From Amphimedon queenslandica (Eukaryota; Porifera; Demospongiae; Haplosclerida; Niphatidae), in the NCBI RefSeq assembly GCF_000090795.2, contig NW_003546336.1:78008-142007 (forward strand): DNA of 64,000 bases, written 5' to 3'. How positions within the stretch are numbered: position 1 is the first letter of the stretch; each line of letters begins with the position of its first letter. Under the pieces are notes generated by a model. That model was not told the DNA's origin and searched no databases. It worked only from the letters and a program-made list of their open reading frames with translations. Made by a program: the position numbers and the translations under genes. Shown piece after piece: positions 62,201-64,000 of the stretch.

Positions 62201-63430
62201 AGTCGCGTCCTTCTATTGATCTAGTGACTTGTCTCCTTGACTTTCAACTTGATGCTAATCCCAGTGACGAGTCTATTGGACGTTTGGGGGCTGCTCTTGC
62301 CTCGTGTGCTCAATTGAATATATTAGATGCTTGCCAGAGGACATGGGCCATTCAGCAGTTGAGGAAGCTGATTAATTCTCCGATGGGTGTAGTCCTCAAT
62401 GGTGGAGCAATTGCTCCTGAAGATGAGTCTAAGCAAGTAAGTATAACAATTACTGGAATACCGTATAGCGAGAAATTTTCATGACCCAAAAATTTTACAA
62501 ATTCACCCAAAAATTGTATTTTATGGTTTGCAATTTTCTGCTTTTTGGTCATATGTTGAATCATATTACATGAATTTTGAATAAAATACAAAATTTTAGA
62601 AAAATTTTGGGGCTTGAAAGATTGTAACTCTACAGTGTTATTACTGATGATATTTTCATAGAGTCCTGGATCATTGTCATCTCTATATGCACTATTCCGT
62701 GGTCTGCCTGATGCATTATTGGAGCAATACAAGTATGAACTATCACATGTCACCAGTGGGAGTCAGTTACTACACAGCACTTTCTTTCAGGTACATGTAC
62801 ATGTATGCATGCTACATGTACACAATTATATATATATATATATATAATACTACTGCACATACATGTATACTACCGTATAGCACAAAGTTTTCAAGGGATG
62901 TAAATTTTGTTAATTTGCCTAAAAACCTATTTTGCAGATTTAATTGTCACAAATTTATGCTGTCTGCCATCTTATATCATAATAATTTAATTTTGCTGAA
63001 GCAATTATTGTAAATCTTCAAAAAATTACAGAATCCACGAAATTTACAGCCCTCAAAAATTTTGCGCTATATACATGCGTAAATAATTTTATGTCATTTT
63101 TTATAGTCACTTGCTGCCTTTGCATGTGATTTGGAGTTGGACACTATAGGCTGCTGCTCTGATACTGCTAAATGGGCGTGGTTCACTCAATACTGTATGG
63201 CAGCTAGAATGGCCAAATCCCTTCAGAACAGAACACTTGCACCTGCTAAGTATGCCCTCTTAACTTTCTCTTTGACATATACATGGGTTTTTTTATTTTA
63301 GGTTTATTGCTGATGTCAATGAACGCATTGAGATGGTACGTAAGTCTTCGGAAGTATTTGATAGAGAGCATGAGGATCATGTGATGTTTAGACAAGAGCA
63401 AGATGAACAGCTTCTCTTATGGATGCAAAG
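26279..63430 (+). CDS. HERC2: Giant E3 ubiquitin ligase HERC2, first 50 exons (about 3810 codons; continues past right edge)
   Basis: Ubiquitin ligase of the large HERC group, acting in DNA-damage signalling and protein turnover. I traced 50 exons with GT/AG borders (one GC donor). Their lengths total 11432 nt and every junction keeps frame. Domains in order: N-terminal helical region, RLD1, cytochrome-b5-like, MIB/HERC2, CPH, UBA-like, ZZ finger, DOC, RLD2 and a beta-sandwich region. Residue count tracks human HERC2 closely (human reaches the same point near residue 3950). The last exon ends at [14 protein letters not shown], just before the human RLD3, so RLD3 and HECT lie outside. The start ATG 26279 opens a conserved segment ending SKWIKTNLQ; an in-frame TAA lies shortly upstream. 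Introns carry a tRNA gene, a protease gene and many TIR elements. Confidence 0.97.
27211..27421. repeat. TACCGTATAGC-family MITE, well preserved
   Basis: TACCGTATAGCGGGAAATTT pairs with AAATTTCCCGCTATACAGTA. The centre contains GCCACGTGCCATTGAGCATG, a block shared with most members of the family. It lies in HERC2 intron 2. Confidence 0.85.
28732..28942. repeat. TACCATATA-family MITE
   Basis: TACCATATAAGTGGTTATTT at the left and ATTACTGGCTATACTGTA at the right. It lies 31 bp past HERC2 exon 6, in tandem with the next element. Confidence 0.65.
28961..29164. repeat. TACTGTATAG-family MITE
   Basis: TACTGTATAGGGCTTATTTC pairs with AAATAAAACCACTATACAGTA in its outer part. It lies in HERC2 intron 6, next to the element at 28732. 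Confidence 0.65.
29175..29286. repeat. Short foldback repeat
   Basis: CTGCTGTCCAAAATCAATGA is inverted as TCATTGATTTTGGGCAGTAG, about 60 bp apart. It lies in HERC2 intron 6 directly after the preceding MITE. Confidence 0.65.
29983..30175. repeat. TACCATACAAGATGATTTATTGG-type MITE
   Basis: TACCATACAAGATGATTTAT pairs with ATAATTCATCTTGTATGGTA. The right end lies 25 bp before HERC2 exon 8. Confidence 0.8.
30708..30977. repeat. TIR element with TACCATAAATGTTCAAATAAAAGCC-type ends
   Basis: TACCATAAATGTTCAAATAA pairs with TTATTTGAACATTTACAGTA. Distantly like the TACCGTATTT elements, but without an obvious tRNA-like core. Confidence 0.65.
31214..31418. repeat. TACCGTATAAC-type MITE
   Basis: TACCGTATAACTAGAAAATT pairs with AATTTTCAAGCTATACAGTA. 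It lies in HERC2 intron 10. Confidence 0.7.
31807..32015. repeat. TIR element, GCTCTGCCTA ends, copy 2
   Basis: Shares ends and body with 9773-9952 (GACTACAATATCATGCTTTA, GGATGGTTGG). An extra CTAAGTGATGAACTGGTTGG segment here looks like an internal duplication. Confidence 0.75.
32479..32686. repeat. TATCGTATAGCGG-type MITE
   Basis: TATCGTATAGCGGTTTTTTT pairs with AAAATAACCCGCTATATGGTA in its outer part. It lies 25 bp after HERC2 exon 11. Confidence 0.7.
32790..33056. repeat. Dispersed ~290-bp repeat, reverse copy
   Basis: Contains ATATATGTCCTTATGCTGTG, TGAGCTGATTTTGATCAAAT and the TGTATTGTAGTGCTTGTCAG end. It lies in HERC2 intron 11. It is opposite in orientation to the copies at 42188, 51788 and 63588. 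Confidence 0.7.
34334..34526. repeat. TACCATATAG-family MITE
   Basis: TACCATATAGTGGAAATTTT at the left and AATTTTTGACTACACTGTA at the right. It lies in HERC2 intron 14. Confidence 0.65.
35208..35470. repeat. TACCGTATTT TIR element with tRNA-like core, copy C
   Basis: TACCGTATTTTCTCAAATAA pairs with TTATTTGAGGATATACGGTA. On the minus strand the core reads GGTCTCGGGTTTAAATCTC, a B-box-like segment, but the A-box side is eroded. It lies in HERC2 intron 16. Confidence 0.65.
35893..37272 (+). other. HERC2 cytochrome-b5-like domain (exons 18-19)
   Basis: Exons: 35893-36026, 37144-37272. [17 protein letters not shown] corresponds to the human WTVIDGKVYD block, and [19 protein letters not shown] to the helical half. 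The intron between the halves carries a larger TIR element at 36283-36816. Confidence 0.92.
36283..36816. repeat. Larger TIR element, TAGTGGTGGGTGATA ends
   Basis: TAGTGGTGGGTGATATATTG pairs with CAGTATCGCCCAGCACCTA. GATATTGATTGGTATCAG and GATACTTATCGGTATC blocks also pair. The GGTGGGCGATA terminus resembles hAT-type short elements. A TIR-poor stretch at 36430-36540 may be another element inside. It lies in HERC2 intron 18. Confidence 0.6.
38251..38364. repeat. Short TIR element, AAGCCTTTTCACACT ends
   Basis: AAGCCTTTTCACACTAGCAC pairs with GGCGAGTGTGAAAAGGCCTT. It lies in HERC2 intron 20, 61 bp after exon 20. Confidence 0.7.
39724..39948. repeat. TACTGTATTTGC TIR element with tRNA-like core, copy A
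   Basis: TACTGTATTTGCCTGATTAG pairs with CTAATCAGGCAAATACGGTA. On the minus strand the core reads TAGCTTAACTCTTGAAGC (A-box-like) and, 32 bp on, GGGTCGATTCCC (B box, GGTTCGANTCC type). It lies in HERC2 intron 22. Confidence 0.75.
40218..40262. repeat. (TACATG)n palindromic microsatellite, longest pure run
   Basis: About seven uninterrupted TACATG units. The hexamer is self-complementary when repeated, so either strand can fold. Shorter patches occur through almost every intron (for example 23087-23125, 29585-29605, 41795-41830, 48732-48782). Confidence 0.95.
40286..40479. repeat. Degenerate TACCGTATAG-family MITE
   Basis: GTATAGCTGAGGGGGAAATT and AAAAATTACCATGTATAGTA form weak inverted ends, with the family's GCATGCTCAATGGCAATATGG block in the middle. 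It lies in HERC2 intron 23. Confidence 0.5.
41253..42153 (+). other. HERC2 MIB/HERC2 domain (exons 25-26)
   Basis: Exons: 41253-41457, 41946-42153. [18 protein letters not shown] joins [10 protein letters not shown] and [17 protein letters not shown], the classic MIB/HERC2 fold. It is followed by a Lys/Glu-rich linker. Confidence 0.95.
42188..42479. repeat. Dispersed ~290-bp repeat, best copy
   Basis: Runs from CATGCTAAGTGAGCTAAACA to CAAAATCCTGTGGGAAG. It contains TTGGCTCAAACTTTGTACAC and TGTATCAGAAAAATGATTAA, which align with the 175-180-bp satellite unit. It lies in HERC2 intron 26. Confidence 0.75.
42648..44046 (+). other. HERC2 exons 27-29
   Basis: Exons: 42648-42827, 43134-43339, 43660-44046. 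Matches the human helical stretch ahead of CPH ([44 protein letters not shown]). Confidence 0.93.
44108..44381. repeat. Composite of TACCGTATAG-type MITEs
   Basis: Contains AGCGTGGAAATTTCGGAGGG, the GCCATGTGCCATTGAGCATG family block, TTTATTGGCAGGGATTTAAT, and the end AATCATCTTGTACGGTA. It is best read as two related elements, one inserted in or abutting the other. It lies in HERC2 intron 29. Confidence 0.55.
44404..44612. repeat. TACCATATAGC-family MITE
   Basis: CATGTAGCAGGAAATTTTGG pairs with CCAAAACTTCCTGCTATATGG in its outer part, and the right terminus is GGTA. It lies in HERC2 intron 29. Confidence 0.65.
44792..45368 (+). other. HERC2 CPH domain (exons 30-31)
   Basis: Exons: 44792-45001, 45176-45368. 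[20 protein letters not shown] and [20 protein letters not shown] correspond to the human CPH beta-barrel, which binds the p53 tetramerisation region in HERC2 and CUL7. The intron between the two exons contains the tRNA-Gln gene. Confidence 0.93.
45049..45120 (+). tRNA. trnQ-UUG: tRNA-Gln (anticodon TTG)
   Basis: 72 nt with complete cloverleaf: acceptor GGTCCCA/TGGGACC, discriminator T, D arm, anticodon stem TTGGA/TCCAA around loop CTTTGAA (anticodon 45082-45084), and T loop TTCAAAT closed by CCGAG/CTCGG. A and B boxes are intact. It is nearly identical to the standard metazoan Gln-TTG gene. A T-run from 45122 provides the Pol III terminator. No intron. It lies in the HERC2 intron between the CPH exons, on the same strand as HERC2. 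Confidence 0.97.
45490..46601 (+). other. HERC2 UBA-like region (exons 32-33)
   Basis: Exons: 45490-45950, 46355-46601. [17 protein letters not shown] plus [11 protein letters not shown] is a UBA-type three-helix segment split by an intron. After it comes a Pro-rich stretch and an acidic Ser/Asp cluster. Confidence 0.9.
46615..46965. repeat. Repeated TACCGTATAGC-type MITE ends
   Basis: TTTAGAGGGCTTTAAATTTT occurs twice and a diverged version follows (GACAGCTTTAAGTTTCG), with TACCGTATAGC at 46680 and a single far end ACAGCCCTTATACTATA. It looks like tandemly reinserted copies in HERC2 intron 33. Confidence 0.5.
47207..47629. repeat. Recent tandem duplication, unit 1
   Basis: Nearly identical to 47635-48047 at an offset of 428 bp, including a poly-C tract of different length. 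It lies in HERC2 intron 34. Confidence 0.9.
47635..48047. repeat. Recent tandem duplication, unit 2
   Basis: Second unit. The few substitutions and the shorter C-run indicate a young duplication or an assembly duplicate. Its end is 37 bp before HERC2 exon 35. Confidence 0.9.
48547..48736. repeat. TACTGTATAGC-family MITE
   Basis: TACTGTATAGCCGATAATTT pairs with AAAATTACTATACGTA. The right end runs straight into a TACATG/TACACG microsatellite (to 48782). It lies in HERC2 intron 36. Confidence 0.7.
48899..49100 (+). other. HERC2 ZZ zinc finger (exon 37)
   Basis: [19 protein letters not shown], then DFDFCKECF and HDHAF, supply the Cys-x2-Cys pairs and His ligands of a ZZ finger. In HERC2 this finger binds SUMO-type modifications and histone-tail-like N termini. 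Confidence 0.95.
49101..50199. other. HERC2 intron 37: nested repeats, no gene
   Basis: Starts with AGTGATGGGTGATTCCAAG-type repeat sequence containing a perfect hairpin (AGAATCGTTTGAAACGATTCT near 49209). A GAGGTGGGCGATACGATACC element follows from 49344, split by the MITE at 49578-49789. The tail is unassigned AT-rich sequence. Confidence 0.6.
49578..49789. repeat. TACCGTACAG-family MITE inside another repeat
   Basis: TACCGTACAGAAGGAAATTT pairs with AAATTTCCTTCCATACAGTA, with the family block GAGCATGCGCATAATGGCTC in the centre. It interrupts the GGTGGGCGATACGATA repeat, so it inserted later. Confidence 0.85.
50200..51598 (+). other. HERC2 DOC/APC10 domain (exons 38-40)
   Basis: Exons: 50200-50340, 51070-51267, 51317-51598. 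[20 protein letters not shown] and [20 protein letters not shown] are the APC10-type jelly-roll ligand-binding motifs. Exon 40 ends by opening RLD2 ([14 protein letters not shown]). Intron 39 is 49 bp. Confidence 0.95.
50604..50834. repeat. TIR element, TACCGTAAACGTAAAAAAATTCG ends
   Basis: TACCGTAAACGTAAAAAAAT pairs with ATTTTTTTACGTTTATGGTA. It has the same terminal TACCGTA but a different interior from the main family. It lies in HERC2 intron 38. Confidence 0.75.
51788..51947. repeat. Dispersed ~290-bp repeat, partial copy
   Basis: ACACAGTATAAGGACATGTA through CAACTTGACAATCCACTGAC. It lacks the AAGTGAGCTAAACAGC end. It lies in HERC2 intron 40. Confidence 0.6.
53267..53524. repeat. TACCGTATTTGC TIR element with tRNA-like core, copy B (best)
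   Basis: TACCGTATTTGCTCGATTAA pairs with TTTATTCGAGCAAATACGGTA in its outer part. On the minus strand the core reads TAGCCTAACTGTTGGAGTA (A box) and GCGGGTTCAAACC (B box), spaced as in a tRNA. It lies in HERC2 intron 43. Confidence 0.8.
54110..55180. repeat. Long direct repeat D, left copy
   Basis: CCTATATGTAGGATTGA through CAATCGCTACCATTACC recurs at 57376-58437 in the same orientation with scattered differences. The two copies bracket the protease gene. The middle of each copy differs by indels. Confidence 0.8.
55186..55396. repeat. Inverted-repeat arm, left (uninterrupted)
   Basis: GCCATTACTTAGTACAGCAA through TAATTGATGTCATGCAG is found reversed at 58443-59246. This arm contains no insertions and preserves two empty target sites. 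Confidence 0.85.
55458..55465 (+). promoter_or_regulatory. TATA box of the nested protease gene
   Basis: TATATAAG, 89 bp before the protease ATG, followed by a plausible short 5' UTR. It is the only clear TATA box next to a gene in the window and supports independent transcription of the nested gene. Confidence 0.6.
55554..56366 (+). CDS. Secreted M35-family (aspzincin) zinc metalloprotease, nested in HERC2 intron 44; interrupted by an assembly gap
   Basis: Predicted secreted zinc endopeptidase. Exon 1 (55554-55609) is a signal peptide, [19 protein letters not shown] 50-bp intron follows, then exon 2 from 55660 up to a 70-N gap (55737-55806), then an open frame from 55809 to TAA 56364-56366. 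The catalytic part has HEWSH (HExxH) followed by GNTDDVVYG, the GTxDxxYG-type aspzincin motif whose Asp is the third zinc ligand, and then [10 protein letters not shown], close to the family's NADSYEYF ending. Domain length, near 190 residues, fits M35. M35 is best known from fungi and bacteria, so lateral origin is possible, but the intron and signal peptide show it is a settled eukaryotic gene. Frame across the gap cannot be tested, and a further intron may lie inside it. It is on the same strand as HERC2. Confidence 0.85.
   Translation: MKTLLSLFCLVTYLTCALRYVTTVSNQCYFSLVHAVLMAGQSLLTWLVIKLFPQLLALLSLXXXXXXXXXXXXXXXXXXXXXXXXKPKIEEVKIDYTVHVESCSSASFVNGDVQNSATLTAHKGLCSGSDTAKGKVGDNITISTTWFGAYDAGRTAAAKKVYSEIKTGLTNTAVKYYNNGPLCSANTYAYIFKHIKDTVYLCNQYYRSQTSCSRSGESKAGTLIHEWSHIFGNTDDVVYGRSGCKDLAKTRPADTVRNADSYCYHYCDAQ
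55737..55806. other. Assembly gap (70 N)
   Basis: A run of N inside the protease gene. The flanking reading frames do not agree if 70 is the true length, so the gap length is probably an estimate or hides an intron. Confidence 0.98.
56487..56492 (+). terminator. Poly(A) signal of the protease gene
   Basis: AATAAA, 121 bp past the stop codon. Confidence 0.6.
57376..58437. repeat. Long direct repeat D, right copy, with internal hairpin
   Basis: Second copy of D. Inside it, a ~95-bp segment ending near 57985 is inverted from about 58048 to 58160: GTACTTGCAAACTGGTGTGG against CCACACCAGTTTGCAAGTAC, extending through GGATTGAATTGAG. So the unit carries a large foldback, typical of a non-autonomous transposable element. 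Confidence 0.8.
58456..58843. repeat. TIR element with TACCGTATATCAGG ends
   Basis: TACCGTATATCAGGTATATT pairs with AATATACCCGATATATGGTA. Flanks are CATCAAT and TTTTGAAATAAGCC. The empty site in the left arm reads CATCAATTATCTTGGAATAA, giving a TA duplication. Confidence 0.85.
58869..59076. repeat. TACCATATAGC-family MITE with documented TA duplication
   Basis: TACCATATAGCAGGATTTAT pairs with AATAAATCCCATTGTCGGTA, and GACGA/TCGTC motifs repeat inside. The empty site in the left arm (GACTGTATACTTGAAATT on the reverse) shows insertion at TA. Confidence 0.85.
59799..59903. repeat. 27-bp tandem repeat
   Basis: About four units of TTACTATATTTAGTAACNG plus a short variable part, each holding the palindrome-like TTACTATATTTAGTAA. 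It lies in the 217-bp HERC2 intron 45. Confidence 0.9.
60735..61480. repeat. 175-180-bp satellite array in a HERC2 intron
   Basis: About four units, marked by TTTTCTGATACATATTGATG near 60833, 61018, 61200 and 61377. Reverse complement of the 12450-13712 array on the plus strand, hence the same sense relative to host transcription. It lies in HERC2 intron 46. Confidence 0.9.
62459..62635. repeat. TACCGTATAGCG MITE with decayed right end
   Basis: TACCGTATAGCGAGAAATTT is clear at the left. The right side (TTTTGGGGCTTGAAAG) only weakly pairs. It lies 22 bp after HERC2 exon 47. Confidence 0.5.
62871..63072. repeat. TACCGTATAGC-family MITE
   Basis: TACCGTATAGCACAAAGTTT pairs with AAAATTTTGCGCTATATA. 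It follows a (TA)n run and ends 34 bp before HERC2 exon 49. Confidence 0.75.
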
Positions 63431-64000
63431 GTAAGTAGCATCTGGATTAGGAATAGGACATACCTGTTTATTTTAGTAGCAATAGTATGATTTGATTGAT
63501 AGTAATCTTAAATAGCTAATGTATTAGTAGTTGTTCATTCAAAGTTTAAGCTTAAAATGTTACTTAAGATTGCTGCATGAAGTGTTTCCCACAAATCATA
63601 TTAAGTGAGTTAAAACCGCATGAGAGCTTCAGGAGCTGACAAGCACTACAATAGACGTATGTATGTGTATATGGCTTTATAAGTAACTTTAAAGATTTAT
63701 AAAAAAAATCCAAGTTTGATTGGAATCATCTCAAACTTTCTACACAATATAAGAACATGTATATGTATCACACAAAATTGTAAAAATGAAAAATTCTTTT
63801 CTAGTTTTTTTGGAAAAATTTGGCAAAAATTTTTGTACTATAGTACAGAAAATTTGGTTAAATTTTTTTAAGTCCTGAGCACTATGTCAAAATCCTGAAA
63901 ACCTTGACTGTATGAGTTATTGCCTTTTCAATGTAAATGTAATTTCTTTAATTAGATAATTATATCCACTCCCTTGTGTACATGTACATGTATTTCATTT
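63431..64000 (+). other. HERC2 intron 50, cut by the window edge
   Basis: A GT donor follows exon 50. The visible 570 bp hold one copy of the dispersed 290-bp repeat (63588-63902) and a terminal TACATG patch. No acceptor for the next exon is seen. Confidence 0.8.
63588..63902. repeat. Dispersed ~290-bp repeat
   Basis: ATTAAGTGAGTTAAAACCGC, GAGCTGACAAGCACTACAAT and CATCTCAAACTTTCTACACA. It has the same orientation as the copy at 42188-42479. Confidence 0.7.

Larger units (their letters stand above)
61777..63430 (+). other. HERC2 exons 47-50, beta-sandwich region and beyond
   Basis: Exons: 61777-62436, 62662-62790, 63107-63249, 63302-63430. [20 protein letters not shown] and [18 protein letters not shown] match the human post-RLD2 sandwich module. 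[11 protein letters not shown] of human reads [11 protein letters not shown] here. The final exon ends in phase 2. Confidence 0.95.

Overview
The window looks like a piece of a compact, AT-rich genome of an early-branching animal. A demosponge of the Amphimedon type is my best guess. That is inference from the metazoan gene families, introns as short as 34-56 bp beside repeat-packed long ones, and very abundant TACATG palindromic microsatellites; no species marker is present. I found no viral or LTR element.

Layout. (1) Positions 1-6.7 kb hold two closely similar Ig/FN3 cell-surface receptor genes arranged head to head. The minus copy runs off the left edge. The plus copy (2126-6670, 10 exons, 607 aa) is complete, with signal peptide, transmembrane segment and poly(A) signal. 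(2) Positions 7330-26038 on the minus strand hold a complete 27-exon GRAF-type RhoGAP gene (BAR-PH-RhoGAP-SH3, 812 aa). Its 4.4-kb intron 7 contains an intact single-exon P-loop GTPase gene (16946-17956, same strand), a nested pair of TIR elements and two exon-like scraps. (3) Positions 26279 to the right edge on the plus strand hold the first 50 exons (about 3810 codons) of the giant E3 ligase HERC2. They run from the N terminus through RLD1, the cytochrome-b5-like domain, MIB/HERC2, CPH, UBA, ZZ, DOC, RLD2 and the beta-sandwich that follows. RLD3 and HECT lie beyond the window. All 50 exon phases join without a break. HERC2 and GRAF are divergent and share a 240-bp promoter interval. (4) HERC2 introns host a tRNA-Gln(TTG) gene at 45049 and a secreted M35 (aspzincin) metalloprotease gene at 55554-56366. 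The protease sits between RLD2 exons and is bracketed by inverted and direct repeats; 70 Ns interrupt it.

Repeats. Introns are full of short TIR elements. The main family has ends of the form TACCGTATAGC and a length near 200 bp. Two insertions in one arm of an inverted repeat can be compared with the empty site in the other arm, and both show TA target duplication. A second family with ends TACCGTATTTGC carries tRNA-like A/B-box sequence in its core. A ~175-180-bp satellite forms arrays in introns of both GRAF and HERC2, in the same sense relative to transcription in each.

The host genes serve cytoskeleton/membrane signalling (GRAF), ubiquitin signalling (HERC2) and surface recognition (Ig/FN3). 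Nothing visible ties them into one pathway; their proximity is architectural.
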